A DNA stretch of 64,000 nucleotides from Flavobacterium sp. xlx-214 (GCF_013874595.1 NZ_CP059431.1:2480001-2544000); one strand, 5' to 3'. Counted from the stretch's first letter, positions 18,527 to 27,833 are shown. Numbers and translations: made by a program. Notes: a model not told the origin generated them from the letters alone.

Positions 18527-19111
18527 ATGAAAACATTCTTATTACTCGCAACTTTTTTAACAATAAGTTGTGTAAAAAATCCACAAATAAAAATAAGCAA
18601 AGAACAACAAATGGAACAACAAAAAAACATCAGCCCTATACATCAGTTTAAAGTAAAGGATATTACAGGAAACGACTTTGATTTGAGTCAGCTAAAAGGT
18701 AAAAAAGTATTAATTGTCAATACTGCTTCAAAATGTGGATTAACACCACAATTTGAACAATTAGAGGCTTTATACCAAAAATATAAAGATCAAAATTTTA
18801 TCATCTTAGGTTTTCCTACAAATGATTTTATGAGTCAAGACCCTGGAACAAATGAAGAAATTGCAGCTTTTTGTAAATTAAATTATGGCGTTACTTTTCC
18901 AATGATGGAGAAAGTAAAAGTGAAAGGAGAAACTATTGAACCACTATTCAACTATTTATTAACTAAAAACCTTAATGGTTTAGGAGATTTTGTTGTAGAA
19001 TGGAACTTTCAAAAGTTTTTAATAAATGAAGAAGGTAAACTAGATAAAGTTATTAGTCCTAAAACTTCACCAACCGATCAAGAAATCATTAATTGGATTG
19101 AAGGAAAATAA
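18527..19111 (+). CDS. glutathione peroxidase-like lipoprotein
   Basis: 194 aa from the ATG at 18527; an upstream TTG extension (18500) is rejected because the ATG starts a clean lipoprotein signal, MKTFLLLATFLTISC, with C15 as the lipid site. The peroxidatic Cys is present at C70 (NTASKCGLTPQ) and W/N are kept in VVEWNF. The usual FPCNQF motif reads FPTNDF, so the catalytic Gln is Asp (D100) and the adjacent Cys is missing. It is probably an envelope-located peroxidase variant using another reductant. It pairs with the canonical cytoplasmic copy at 9579-10064. Confidence 0.88.
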   Translation: MKTFLLLATFLTISCVKNPQIKISKEQQMEQQKNISPIHQFKVKDITGNDFDLSQLKGKKVLIVNTASKCGLTPQFEQLEALYQKYKDQNFIILGFPTNDFMSQDPGTNEEIAAFCKLNYGVTFPMMEKVKVKGETIEPLFNYLLTKNLNGLGDFVVEWNFQKFLINEEGKLDKVISPKTSPTDQEIINWIEGK

Positions 19112-19143
19112 AAAACAATACCTTACTATTTTAGGATAGTTTG

Positions 19144-19151
19144 TATCTTTG
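19144..19151 (+). promoter_or_regulatory. -7 promoter element (TATCTTTG) of menD
   Basis: TATCTTTG is a full TAnnTTTG match, 18 bp before the menD ATG at 19170. It overlaps the upstream TTG that would otherwise extend menD, which supports the ATG as the real start. Confidence 0.5.
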
Positions 19152-19169
19152 AGTAAATATTTCAAAGAA

Positions 19170-20825
19170 ATGAATTATCCTGAAATACCTTTAGCGCAAA
19201 GTGTTTTACAACTATTTAAAGCTAAAGGAATCAAACATATTATTATATCACCAGGATCAAGAAATGCGCCTTTAACAATAGGCTTTTCTTCAGATCCTTT
19301 TTTTACTTGTTACAGTATTGTTGATGAGCGTTGTGCTGCTTTTTTTGCCATGGGCATAGCGCAGCAATTACAACAACCAACTGCTTTGCTTTGTACTTCG
19401 GGCTCAGCTTTATTAAACTATTATCCTGCAGTTGCAGAAGCTTTTTACAGTCAAATACCATTGATTGTTTTGTCTGCAGACAGACCAACTTCAAAAATTG
19501 ATATTGGTGATGGGCAAACCATACGTCAGCGAAATGTTTTTGAAAATCATTCCTTGTTCAATGCCAATTTGTTAGATGAAGCTAGCACTACAAATGATGA
19601 ACTAATACTTAAAGCTATTGCAACGGCTCAAAACAAACTAGGCCCCGTTCATATAAATATTCCTTTTGAAGAACCGTTGTATGGCACTGTTGATACTTTA
19701 ACGTATCTCCCTAATTTATCAGAAACAATTGATATAAAAGAAGTTAACAATGAAATTTCAATTGATTTTTCTATTATTAATAAGGCAACAAAAATTATTG
19801 TTTTGATTGGATCACAAGATCCCAATACCATTTCACAAGAAAACATCGATTTTTTAGCATCGTTGCCCAATGTGGTGATTTTAACCGAAATCAACTCAAA
19901 CGTACATCACCCTAATATTGTATCCAATATAGACACCTTAATAAGTACGTTTACCGAAACTGATTTTAAAGATTTTCAACCCGATTTACTGATTACTTTT
20001 GGAGGTATGATTGTTTCTAAACGTGTAAAAGCAATGTTTAGAAATTATCCACCTAAAAATCATTGGCATGTTGATGTGTTAAGAGCTTACAACACTTTTA
20101 ATGCGTTAACCAAGCATATTGAATGTTCTGTAAACTATTTTATTGATTTAATGAAGGAAAATATTCAGATAAAAAACAGCTCTTTTTCAAAAACCATCCA
20201 TCAAATAATGATGAACAGAAAAAAAGGACATGATAATTATCTACAAAACATTCCTTTTTCAGATTTAAAGTCGTTTGCAATTATTTGGGATTTTTTACCT
20301 AAAAACATTCAATTGCAAATAAGTAACAGTGCTGTTATTAGATACGCTCAATTATTTGAAACCCATAGTAGTATTGATGTTTTTTGTAATAGAGGAACAA
20401 GCGGCATTGACGGATCAACATCTACATCAATTGGCGCCGCAGTTATCAGTAAAAAACCAACTGTATTACTAACAGGCGATATTAGTTTTTTGTATGATAG
20501 TAATGCACTTTGGAATAATTACGTTCCAAAAAATTATAAAATCATTATCATAAATAATGCAGGTGGAGGTATTTTTAGAATTTTACCTGGACATAAAGAA
20601 GATACCACTTTTAATACATTTTTTGAAACACAGCACCATTTAACAGCAGAGTATTTAGCTAAAATGTTTGATTTTAACTACTTAACAGCATCCAATGAAG
20701 TTGATTTAAAATTGGCATTGAAGTTGTTATTTAACAAAAATGATCAACCCCAAATTTTAGAAATTTTTACACCTACACAAATAAACCGTGATTTATTGCG
20801 AAACTATTTCAGCAGTATTTCTTAA
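19170..20825 (+). CDS. menD: SEPHCHC synthase (menaquinone biosynthesis MenD)
   Basis: 552 aa from the ATG at 19170 (MNYPEIPLAQ). It is a three-domain ThDP enzyme: the N-terminal PYR domain with SPGSRNAPLTIGF and the E of VDERCAAFFAMG, a central domain, and the C-terminal PP domain with GDISFLYDSNALWNN and NNAGGGIFRILPG. MenD joins 2-oxoglutarate and isochorismate to form SEPHCHC in the cytoplasm. This implies menaquinone-based respiration. Other men genes are not adjacent. A lipoprotein gene follows at 12 bp and may be co-transcribed. Confidence 0.95.
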   Translation: MNYPEIPLAQSVLQLFKAKGIKHIIISPGSRNAPLTIGFSSDPFFTCYSIVDERCAAFFAMGIAQQLQQPTALLCTSGSALLNYYPAVAEAFYSQIPLIVLSADRPTSKIDIGDGQTIRQRNVFENHSLFNANLLDEASTTNDELILKAIATAQNKLGPVHINIPFEEPLYGTVDTLTYLPNLSETIDIKEVNNEISIDFSIINKATKIIVLIGSQDPNTISQENIDFLASLPNVVILTEINSNVHHPNIVSNIDTLISTFTETDFKDFQPDLLITFGGMIVSKRVKAMFRNYPPKNHWHVDVLRAYNTFNALTKHIECSVNYFIDLMKENIQIKNSSFSKTIHQIMMNRKKGHDNYLQNIPFSDLKSFAIIWDFLPKNIQLQISNSAVIRYAQLFETHSSIDVFCNRGTSGIDGSTSTSIGAAVISKKPTVLLTGDISFLYDSNALWNNYVPKNYKIIIINNAGGGIFRILPGHKEDTTFNTFFETQHHLTAEYLAKMFDFNYLTASNEVDLKLALKLLFNKNDQPQILEIFTPTQINRDLLRNYFSSIS

Positions 20826-20837
20826 AACAAAATTAAT

Positions 20838-21560
20838 ATGAAAAAATTCATCGTTCCTATTGCTTTAATCTCTTTAGGATTAACAAATTGCACTGGTTTA
20901 CAACAAGTTGCCAATTCATTACCGGCTATTTTAGAAAACACTACTTTAGGGCAAACTCAAATTGCTTCAGGTTTAAAAGAAGCATTACAAAAAGGTATTG
21001 ACAAACAAGTGGTTAACTTAACAAAAACCGATGGTTTTTATAACAACTCGTTAGTACGTATTGGATTACCAAGTGAACTTCAAAAAGTAGAAAAAACGTT
21101 GCGTGATGTTGGTTTAGGTAGTTTAGCTGATGAAGGAATTAAATCGTTAAACAAAGCGGCAAGTAATGCTGTAAAAGAGGCGACTCCTATTTTTGTTGAT
21201 GCTATTACAAGCATGACAATTAGCGATGCTACTAATATTTTAATGGGCAATAAAAATGCAGCTACGCAATATTTAATGAAATCAACCAAAACATCTTTGT
21301 ATAATAAATTCAACCCAGTTATTAAATCATCTTTTACTAAAGTGGGTGCTGATAAAGTTTGGAGCAATATTATAACAAAATACAACGCATTGCCAATGGT
21401 TAAAGATGTTAACCCAGATTTAACTGATTATGTTACCCAACAAGCCTTAACAGGTGTTTATACCATGATTGAAAAAGAAGAGGCAAATATTAGAACCAAC
21501 GTTTCAGCAAGATCAACCAATTTACTAAAATCGGTTTTTGCTATGCAGGATAAAAAATAA
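20838..21560 (+). CDS. DUF4197 lipoprotein
   Basis: 240 aa. It begins with a lipoprotein signal MKKFIVPIALISLGLTNC (C18). The mature part is mostly helical, with QIASGLKEALQKGIDKQV and GLPSELQKVEKTLRDVGLG followed by ATQYLMKSTKTSLYNKFNPVI, the pattern of DUF4197. The family is common in Proteobacteria and Bacteroidota envelopes and has no known activity. It lies 12 bp after menD and is closed by a terminator. Confidence 0.88.
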   Translation: MKKFIVPIALISLGLTNCTGLQQVANSLPAILENTTLGQTQIASGLKEALQKGIDKQVVNLTKTDGFYNNSLVRIGLPSELQKVEKTLRDVGLGSLADEGIKSLNKAASNAVKEATPIFVDAITSMTISDATNILMGNKNAATQYLMKSTKTSLYNKFNPVIKSSFTKVGADKVWSNIITKYNALPMVKDVNPDLTDYVTQQALTGVYTMIEKEEANIRTNVSARSTNLLKSVFAMQDKK

Positions 21561-21563
21561 AAC

Positions 21564-21596
21564 AAAAAGGGTCAGATAAAAATCTGACCCTTTTTT
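21564..21596. terminator. bidirectional hairpin terminator
   Basis: A 14-bp stem AAAAAGGGTCAGAT and its complement with a 4-nt loop lies between the DUF4197 gene and the converging FKBP gene. Confidence 0.88.
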
Positions 21597-22029
21597 ATAC
21601 AATTTCTAATAATTCTACTTCAAAAATAAGTGTACTATTAGGACCAATTTCTTTTGACTTTTGTTCTTCGCCATACGCCAAATGTGCTGGAATAACCAAA
21701 ATAGCTTTAGAGCCAACATTAAGCAAAGGCATTATGTTTTGCCAACCTTTTATTAATTTGTTAATTTGAAAAGTTGCTGGAACGCCTCGCTCAACTGAGC
21801 TATCAAAAATACCTCCTTGAATGTTGGTTCCGTGATAATGACACGTAACCGTATCTGTAAGTGTAGGTTTAGCCCCTACTCCTTCTTTTACAATTTTATA
21901 AGCCACACCACTATCGTGTAAAATTCCTTTTTCGTTCTTGCAAAATGCTTCTAAGTACAACATTCCATCTGCTAAATTTTTAGCTGCAAGCTCTTGTTTT
22001 CTTTTTAATAATAATTCGGCAACTCCCAT
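21595..22029 (-). CDS. FKBP-type peptidyl-prolyl cis-trans isomerase
   Basis: 144 aa, no signal peptide, so cytoplasmic. The FKBP fold is seen from about residue 45: VTCHYHGTNIQGGIFDSSVERG, then FQINKLIKGWQNIMPLLNVGSKAILVIPAHLAYG and TLIFEVELLEI. The N-terminal 40 residues are a helical extension (LLLKRKQELAAKNLADGMLYLEAFCKN), as in FkpA/Mip-like proteins but without dimer length. It lies 5 bp from the DUF202 gene on the same strand. Confidence 0.92.
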   Translation of the reverse strand: MGVAELLLKRKQELAAKNLADGMLYLEAFCKNEKGILHDSGVAYKIVKEGVGAKPTLTDTVTCHYHGTNIQGGIFDSSVERGVPATFQINKLIKGWQNIMPLLNVGSKAILVIPAHLAYGEEQKSKEIGPNSTLIFEVELLEIV

Positions 22030-22034
22030 ATTTT

Positions 22035-22322
22035 TTATTTTTCGTATTCTAATTTATATTCGCCAACATGTTTTTTTTGATCAGTTATCCATTTGCGTTG
22101 AACTAAAAAATGAGCTAAGCCATAAATAAGCAACACAACAGAAAAAACATACATACCAATTGCAACCAAATGGTTTTGATCAAAATCTAACAATTCATTA
22201 ATAGATAAACCTGCTACAAAGAAGTACATAGATGTTCTTAAAAACGACAATAATGTAGTTTGATTTGCCATATAAGTACGCTCAATAGCTAGTTTTTCGC
22301 GTAAAATTAAATCTTTATTCAC
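22035..22322 (-). CDS. DUF202 membrane protein
   Basis: 95 aa. It opens with LILREKLAIERTYMANQTTLLSFLRTS, the conserved cytoplasmic helix of DUF202, followed by two or three transmembrane helices (about residues 30-46 and 52-78) and a basic-acidic tail. DUF202 proteins are small inner-membrane proteins of unknown role, related to the DUF202 domain of VTC complexes. It is the first gene of the pair with FKBP. Confidence 0.85.
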   Translation of the reverse strand: MNKDLILREKLAIERTYMANQTTLLSFLRTSMYFFVAGLSINELLDFDQNHLVAIGMYVFSVVLLIYGLAHFLVQRKWITDQKKHVGEYKLEYEK

Positions 22323-22451
22323 TTGTATTAAATTTCCACAAAGTTACACAACATATATGATATAGTCTTGTATCTAACAAACTCTTATCTTTCTTTTTGC
22401 AAAAAAACAACATTATTATTTATCACTTTTTTGTACCTTTAAAAGAAAACT

Positions 22452-22988
22452 ATGCAAAGAAAAAAGAAAGCAATATTAGCAGCAGGTGTTTTAGGAGCAG
22501 GTGCCTTACTGTATTTGGCTACTAAAAACAAAAAAGAAAGCGGTGTAACCGTTGTAACTCCGTTTGATTTAAACCGCTATTTAGGTAGATGGTATGAAAT
22601 TGCCCGATTGGATTTTAAATGGGAGAAAAACCTTATTAAAACAACAGCTCATTATGGTTTAAATAGAGATGGCTCTATAAAAGTTGTAAACGAGGGTTGG
22701 AATGTTAAAAAAGAGCAATGGGAAATTATGGAAGGAAAAGCCAAACAAAATATAAAGAAAACAGGTGCTTTAAAAGTTTCCTTCTGCGGACCTTTTTATG
22801 ATGAATATAATGTGGTTGAAGTTACAAGTGATTACCAATACGCGCTTGTTTTTGGAAAAAACACCGATTATATGTGGATTTTATCACGCGAAAAAACAAT
22901 ACCGGATTTAATAAAACAATTGTTTTTACTAAAAGCTGAAAGTTTTGGATACAATACCGATAAATTGGTTTGGCCAGAACATGAATAA
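22452..22988 (+). CDS. bacterial lipocalin (Blc-like), membrane-anchored
   Basis: 178 aa. Residues 7-24 are a membrane anchor (AILAAGVLGAGALLYLAT) with no lipobox Cys, so it is held by a helix and not by lipid. The lipocalin barrel starts with LNRYLGRWYEIARLDFKWEK, containing the family GxW motif, and has the later TDYMWILSRE block. Bacterial lipocalins bind lysophospholipids or fatty acids in the envelope and are often stress-induced. A promoter-like TACCTTTA lies about 20 bp upstream. Confidence 0.92.
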   Translation: MQRKKKAILAAGVLGAGALLYLATKNKKESGVTVVTPFDLNRYLGRWYEIARLDFKWEKNLIKTTAHYGLNRDGSIKVVNEGWNVKKEQWEIMEGKAKQNIKKTGALKVSFCGPFYDEYNVVEVTSDYQYALVFGKNTDYMWILSREKTIPDLIKQLFLLKAESFGYNTDKLVWPEHE

Positions 22989-23019
22989 AAAAGACTGAAT
23001 TTAAATTCAGTCTTTTTTT
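22987..23019. terminator. bidirectional hairpin terminator
   Basis: A 16-bp perfect inverted repeat (AAAAAAGACTGAATTT and its complement) overlaps the lipocalin stop and faces the converging metal-receptor gene. Confidence 0.88.
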
Positions 23020-23020
23020 A

Positions 23021-23824
23021 TTATTCTGCTATACGATTTTGAAGTGCTTTAAAGTATTGAAACGCTTTAAATAAACGGGTACCATACCAAGAAAACATTT
23101 CGCCATCTACAAATACTGTTTTTGCATGATGTGTGGCTCTACCAATTTCAAAAGCGTGTTCTTCTTTAAAAGGATAAGGTTCTGATGATAAAAAAACCAA
23201 TTCAGGATCACCTTGAATACGCATTTTTCTAATTTCAACTTCAGGATATCTTCCTTCTAGATTTTCGTAAATATTTTCGAATTTATTTAGTTTTAACATT
23301 TCATTAATAAACGTATCGCTACCAGCTGCCATATAAGGCTCGCGCCAAATTAAATAAGCTGCTTTTTGCCACGCTTTATCAATCATAAATGTTTGAAAAT
23401 CTTTATGTGCAAAATCAATTTTTTCAATCCATTTTTTAGCATCAGTTGTTCGCTTAAAAATCGTTCCAAAATCGCTAATGGTTTTTAAAGTATCTTCTAC
23501 CGTAACAATATCTGTAACAAAAACAGGGCAAATACCTCTTAAACTATCTACTACATCTAACGTATTCTCTTCTTTATTGGCAATGATTATATCTGGATTT
23601 AGCGCCTTTATTTTTTCAATATGTACATTTTTGGTACCGCCTACATTAATTTTTACCGATTTTAAATGATACGGATGCACGCAAAACTTGGTTACACCAA
23701 TAATTTGTTCTTCTAAACCTAATTCGTACAAGGTTTCGGTTAACGAAGGAACCAAAGTAATGATGCGTTTTGGTGTATTTTCAAAAAAATGTACAGCACC
23801 TAAATCGTCGGTAATTTCAATCAT
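23021..23824 (-). CDS. helical-backbone metal receptor / BtuF-like binding protein without signal peptide
   Basis: 267 aa. The fold is class III substrate-binding: N-terminal TPKRIITLVPSLTETLYELGLEEQIIGVT, then NVGGTKNVHIEKIKALNPDIIIANKEEN, and a C-terminal lobe with AAGSDTFINEMLKLN. This matches BtuF/FecB/HmuT-like receptors for cobalamin or iron chelates. It starts directly with the beta-strand MIEITDDLG and has no export signal, which is odd for a periplasmic receptor. It may be cytoplasmic with another role. It lies 4 bp downstream of pyrF. Confidence 0.8.
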   Translation of the reverse strand: MIEITDDLGAVHFFENTPKRIITLVPSLTETLYELGLEEQIIGVTKFCVHPYHLKSVKINVGGTKNVHIEKIKALNPDIIIANKEENTLDVVDSLRGICPVFVTDIVTVEDTLKTISDFGTIFKRTTDAKKWIEKIDFAHKDFQTFMIDKAWQKAAYLIWREPYMAAGSDTFINEMLKLNKFENIYENLEGRYPEVEIRKMRIQGDPELVFLSSEPYPFKEEHAFEIGRATHHAKTVFVDGEMFSWYGTRLFKAFQYFKALQNRIAE

Positions 23825-23828
23825 GTTT

Positions 23829-24647
23829 TTAATTTTTTTCTAAAATAATTTCCATTGCTTTTTGCAATTTCAAAGCTTCGTTTCTTGCAGCTTTAGCAAA
23901 GTCTTCTCCGTTTGACGCATAAATAATACCTCGTGATGAATTAATTAATAATCCCACCTGTTTATTCATTCCGTATTTACAAACTTCTTCTAAGCTACCT
24001 CCTTGTGCTCCTACACCAGGAACCAACAAAAAGGCATTAGGAACAATTGCACGAATACCTGTTAGATATTCTGCCTTAGTAGCCCCAACCACATACATTA
24101 AATTATGCGCATTTTTCCAGTTTGTAGACGTTTCTAAAACCGTTTTGTACAATTCTTTACCATCAACCGATTTGGTTTGAAAATCAAAAGCACCTTCGTT
24201 TGAAGTTAATGCTAATAAAATAGTATGTTTATTTTCAAAAGCTAAAAAAGGCTCAACCGAATCTTTTCCCATATAAGGAGCAACTGTAACCGAATCAAAA
24301 GCTAAATCATCGAAAAAAGCCTTTGCATACATATATGACGTGTTTCCAATATCGCCACGCTTTGCATCGGCAATAGTAAATATTTCGGGATGCTTTTTAT
24401 TGATGTAGTTGATCGTTTTTTCTAACGATTGCCATCCTTTAATACCATAAGCTTCGTAAAAAGCGGTGTTAGGTTTGTACGATACACACAAATCGTGCGT
24501 TGCATCAATTATAGCTTTATTGAATTCAAAGATAGGATCTTCGGTTGTTAATAAATGTTTAGGAATTTTATTTAAATCAACATCTAAACCAATGCAAAGG
24601 AATGATTTTTTACGTTGAATTTGTTCGTGTAATTCTTGTGTTGTCAT
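23829..24647 (-). CDS. pyrF: orotidine-5'-phosphate decarboxylase
   Basis: 272 aa, the length of the type 2 (longer) OMP decarboxylases. [13 protein letters not shown] opens the barrel and the catalytic K-D block is [19 protein letters not shown]. The phosphate-binding end is [11 protein letters not shown] and [11 protein letters not shown]. It makes UMP from OMP in pyrimidine synthesis. The operon on the minus strand appears to be prfA, a PH-domain gene, pyrF and the metal receptor, with 3-bp spacing between the PH-domain gene and pyrF. Confidence 0.96.
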   Translation of the reverse strand: MTTQELHEQIQRKKSFLCIGLDVDLNKIPKHLLTTEDPIFEFNKAIIDATHDLCVSYKPNTAFYEAYGIKGWQSLEKTINYINKKHPEIFTIADAKRGDIGNTSYMYAKAFFDDLAFDSVTVAPYMGKDSVEPFLAFENKHTILLALTSNEGAFDFQTKSVDGKELYKTVLETSTNWKNAHNLMYVVGATKAEYLTGIRAIVPNAFLLVPGVGAQGGSLEEVCKYGMNKQVGLLINSSRGIIYASNGEDFAKAARNEALKLQKAMEIILEKN

Positions 24648-24650
24648 TAT

Positions 24651-25064
24651 TTATTCTACTAAAATATTAGGATTAATTTGTAAAAGTGCATTCATTAAAT
24701 CTTGATTATTTTGTGGAGCAACATATACTTCATCATAACCAAACTTAATAATAATTCCTTTGGTTGCTAATGCAGGTTTTACACCTGACCATAAGGTTTT
24801 ATTGGGTTGTAATTTGGTTATTTTATTAATATCAATTTTTCCTTTTAAAAAAGCCGATTGGTAATGAAAATAATGATCTTTTACGGTGTATTTTGTTGAA
24901 AAGTAAGTCCAAACAAAAAGCATCAATGGAAGTATTGCAGGAACTATAACCCAGTAATTTTCAAACTCTACGTAATTCATTACTAACACAAATACCAAAA
25001 ATAAAAAAGAACATACAATGTATATCCAAAAATTACCTTTGTTAGCTTGAAACGTTTGCATCAT
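24651..25064 (-). CDS. PH-domain (bPH2-like) membrane protein
   Basis: About 137 aa from the ATG at 25064 (MMQTFQANKGNFW). Two adjacent transmembrane helices (about residues 12-32 and 38-55) are followed by a small beta-rich domain (STKYTVKDHYFHYQSAFLKGKIDINKITKLQPNK), the layout of bacterial PH-domain proteins of the YdbT/bPH2 type. Role unknown. It lies between prfA and pyrF with little spacing; a terminator-like hairpin separates it from prfA. Confidence 0.7.
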   Translation of the reverse strand: MMQTFQANKGNFWIYIVCSFLFLVFVLVMNYVEFENYWVIVPAILPLMLFVWTYFSTKYTVKDHYFHYQSAFLKGKIDINKITKLQPNKTLWSGVKPALATKGIIIKFGYDEVYVAPQNNQDLMNALLQINPNILVE

Positions 25065-25078
25065 ATAACACATTTATT

Positions 25079-25107
25079 AAAAAAAGCCTCTTTTTCAGAG
25101 GCTTTTA
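25079..25107 (-). terminator. hairpin terminator after prfA
   Basis: A 10-bp stem AAAAGCCTCT / AGAGGCTTTT with a 5-nt loop and a run of T on the minus strand lies 14 bp after the prfA stop. Confidence 0.8.
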
Positions 25108-25120
25108 CAAATATAATAAA

Positions 25121-26197
25121 TTAAAATACTTCAGATTCTTTTAATTTCTCAGTATTGGCAACTAATTGTAATTCATCAATAAATTTCTGAATTTTACCAC
25201 TCATAACACCATCCATATCAAAAACGTCCATTCCAATACGGTGATCGGTTACACGTCCTTGCGGGTAATTGTATGTGCGAATTTTAGCAGAACGGTCGCC
25301 TGATGAAACCTGTGAATTACGCTTTTTAGCATCTTCTTCTTGTTTCTTTGCCAATTCCATTTCATATAAACGCGAACGTAAAACGGTTAACGCCTTGTCT
25401 TTGTTTTTATGTTGTGATTTTTCGTCTTGACATTGCGCCACCAAACCTGTAGGAATGTGTGTCATACGAACTGCTGATTTTGTTGTATTTACCGATTGAC
25501 CTCCTGGACCAGAAGAACAGAAAAAGTCAATACGTACATCGTTCATATCAATTTGTACATCAAACTCCTCCGCCTCAGGCAAAACCATTACAGTTGCTGC
25601 AGATGTATGTACACGACCTTGCGTTTCGGTTTGAGGTACACGTTGTACACGGTGTACACCTGCTTCAAACTTTAAGGTACCGTAAACATCTTCACCAGTA
25701 ACTTCAAAAATTACCTCTTTAAAACCACCCGATGTACCTTCGTTCATATCAACAACCGAAGTTCTCCAACCTTTAGTTTCACAGAATTTTGTATACATAC
25801 GAAATAAATCTCCTGCAAAAATAGAAGCTTCATCACCACCTGTACCAGCACGAATTTCAACCATTACGTTTTTAGCATCTTCCGGATCTTTAGGAATCAG
25901 CATAAACTTAATTTCATCTTCTAATTCTGGTAAACGTGTTTGTGCTTCATCTAATTGCATTTTAGCCATATCTACCATTTCGGCATCACTACCGTCGGCA
26001 ATTATTTCTTTGGCTTCATCAATATTTCCTACTACATTAATATATTCCTCGCGTTTTTCAACCAAGGCTTTTAAGTCTTTATATTCTTTGTTTAATTGTA
26101 CGTAACGTTTTTGATCAGCAATAATGTCTGGCTGAATAATTAAGTCAGAAACCTCATCAAAACGCTGTTTTACATATTGTAAACGATCTAACATCAT
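25121..26197 (-). CDS. prfA: peptide chain release factor 1
   Basis: 358 aa, full length. The N-terminal coiled-coil ([18 protein letters not shown]) precedes [20 protein letters not shown] and [22 protein letters not shown]. The catalytic GGQ motif lies in [19 protein letters not shown]1 reads UAA and UAG stop codons and triggers peptide release. The C-terminal [14 protein letters not shown] is typical. MM at the start leaves a one-codon ambiguity. Confidence 0.97.
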   Translation of the reverse strand: MMLDRLQYVKQRFDEVSDLIIQPDIIADQKRYVQLNKEYKDLKALVEKREEYINVVGNIDEAKEIIADGSDAEMVDMAKMQLDEAQTRLPELEDEIKFMLIPKDPEDAKNVMVEIRAGTGGDEASIFAGDLFRMYTKFCETKGWRTSVVDMNEGTSGGFKEVIFEVTGEDVYGTLKFEAGVHRVQRVPQTETQGRVHTSAATVMVLPEAEEFDVQIDMNDVRIDFFCSSGPGGQSVNTTKSAVRMTHIPTGLVAQCQDEKSQHKNKDKALTVLRSRLYEMELAKKQEEDAKKRNSQVSSGDRSAKIRTYNYPQGRVTDHRIGMDVFDMDGVMSGKIQKFIDELQLVANTEKLKESEVF

Positions 26198-26218
26198 AAG
26201 TCATAGATTTTCAGGTGG

Positions 26219-26226
26219 CAAATTTA
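26219..26226 (-). promoter_or_regulatory. -7 promoter element (TAAATTTG on minus strand) of prfA
   Basis: TAAATTTG on the minus strand is a full TAnnTTTG match, 21 bp from the prfA start. Confidence 0.5.
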
Positions 26227-26322
26227 CGAAAAAAAGACTGATTTTTTCACTATTTTAAGATATTAAATTTGACTAATCGTTTTGCTCGTTTTGATAGGAT
26301 ATTGCTTTAGTTTTTTATCAAT

Positions 26323-27771
26323 TTACATTGCTTGCAACTTTTTCTCAATCAATAAAATAGATTTTTCTAATTCTTGTTCATTCATAGAAGCAAATCCAAA
26401 TCGGAAGGCATTTTGTTCTTCTACTATACGCATGATTTTTAATTGTGGAACTTTCGTTAATTCCAATACTTTGTATTTTGATTTTAATTGTATCCAAATT
26501 GCCATTCCACCAGAAGGAAGTGCATAATCAATATACTTTTCTAATTTATTCTTTAATAAAGCGTCTAAAAAATCTCTACGAAAATGATATACTTTTTTGG
26601 CTTTTTTAAGATGTCGTTTTAGCTCACCATTTTTTATTAACGTTGCCAAAGCGTTTTGCATATAACCATCGCCGCCCACATCAATTAATTTTCGAAGAGC
26701 AACACACTGTTGAATAAAATTTTCGGGTGCCACCATAAAACCTATTCGCAAAGAAGGATCTAAAACCTTAGAAAAAGAGCCAATATAAATAACATTTCCG
26801 TTGTGATGCGCACTTGCCAATGGCAAATAAGGTGATGACGTGTAATGATAGTCATAATCGTAATCATCCTCAATAATTGCAAATGAATATTGTTGCGAAA
26901 GCTGTAAAAGTTTCATTCGGCGTTCCACACTCAATGTAACCGTTGTAGGATAATGATGATGCGGAATTACATAAACCGCCGTAATTTTCTCTTTTTTACA
27001 AACTTCTTCAATTGCATCTACATCCAATCCGTTTTCATCAACCGCAATTTCAACAAGCCTAGCTCCTACTTCTAAAAAAGTATTATTTGCTATAGGATAA
27101 TTGGGTTTGCCCACAATAACTTTAGCATCCAAACTTAACAACAATCGCGCAGTAAGATAAATACTCATTTGTGCGCCGTGGGTAATTAATATGTTTTGAG
27201 GCAAAATATTTAGACCTCTTGTTTCTGCCAAAAAAACAGCCAACTCTTCCCTTAATCGCAAAGTTCCTTGATCTGTTCCTATATGTGCATTTTTGATGGA
27301 ATGATTTTTTGAGGTGTATGAACGATACGTTTTTAAAAGCTCATCAATTGGTGATAATCGTACATCGGGATGTCCATCGTTTATAATAATTTCAGGAAAA
27401 ACTAAAGATTCATTCAGGTTGTTTTTAGCATTTATTGATTTGAACGGAAGCTGAAAAGAATTTTCGTAAGATGTTTTAGCATTGGAAACATTCCATTTCT
27501 TAGGCTCCAGAAGTGGAATACGATCCGAAACCGAAACATATTTTCTGGGAACAATTACAATCCAATCTTGTGCATTTAACTCATCATAAGCTGCAATAAC
27601 CGTTTTTCTATGAACATCAACCATTTTAGCCATTTCGCGGCTTCCAGGCAAATGCGTTCCTGCTTTTAAAGTTCCGTTTCTAATTGCATCAATTATAGAA
27701 AATGCAATTTGCTTATAAATGGAAACTTTACTGGTTTTATCAATTTGGATAATGTGTTCAAACGGAAACAT
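26323..27771 (-). CDS. MocR/PdxR-family transcriptional regulator (GntR-HTH plus aminotransferase-like domain)
   Basis: 482 aa. Residues about 10-78 form a GntR winged helix (VSIYKQIAFSIIDAIRNGTLKAGTHLPGSREMAKMVDVHRKTV). The rest is a fold-type I aminotransferase-like sensor with IIEDDYDYDYHY and the PLP-lysine motif IGSFSKVLDPSLRIGF. MocR regulators use PLP as cofactor or ligand and control PLP, GABA, taurine or D-Ala genes. It is divergent from a GNAT gene; the 91-bp spacer carries direct repeats CTGGA-TAC that resemble MocR operators. PdxR (vitamin B6 control) is likely but not proven. Confidence 0.9.
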   Translation of the reverse strand: MFPFEHIIQIDKTSKVSIYKQIAFSIIDAIRNGTLKAGTHLPGSREMAKMVDVHRKTVIAAYDELNAQDWIVIVPRKYVSVSDRIPLLEPKKWNVSNAKTSYENSFQLPFKSINAKNNLNESLVFPEIIINDGHPDVRLSPIDELLKTYRSYTSKNHSIKNAHIGTDQGTLRLREELAVFLAETRGLNILPQNILITHGAQMSIYLTARLLLSLDAKVIVGKPNYPIANNTFLEVGARLVEIAVDENGLDVDAIEEVCKKEKITAVYVIPHHHYPTTVTLSVERRMKLLQLSQQYSFAIIEDDYDYDYHYTSSPYLPLASAHHNGNVIYIGSFSKVLDPSLRIGFMVAPENFIQQCVALRKLIDVGGDGYMQNALATLIKNGELKRHLKKAKKVYHFRRDFLDALLKNKLEKYIDYALPSGGMAIWIQLKSKYKVLELTKVPQLKIMRIVEEQNAFRFGFASMNEQELEKSILLIEKKLQAM

Positions 27772-27772
27772 A

Positions 27773-27816
27773 CTGGACTACTAATTAACTAAAATCTGGA
27801 TTACAAATATAGTCCA
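27773..27816. promoter_or_regulatory. candidate MocR operator (direct repeats 23 bp apart)
   Basis: CTGGACTACTAAT at 27773 and CTGGATTACAAAT at 27796 are direct repeats (11 of 13 identical) spaced 23 bp, about two helical turns. A third, inverted copy TAGTCCA is at 27810-27816. MocR proteins of the TauR type are known to bind CTGGACYTAA direct repeats. The site overlaps the regulator's 5' end and lies just upstream of the GNAT promoter, so both divergent genes could be controlled. Confidence 0.55.
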
Positions 27817-27825
27817 TTTATAAAA

Positions 27826-27833
27826 TACTTTTG
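27826..27833 (+). promoter_or_regulatory. -7 promoter element (TACTTTTG) of the GNAT gene
   Basis: TACTTTTG matches TAnnTTTG and lies 29 bp before the GNAT start, immediately downstream of the direct-repeat operator. Confidence 0.5.
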
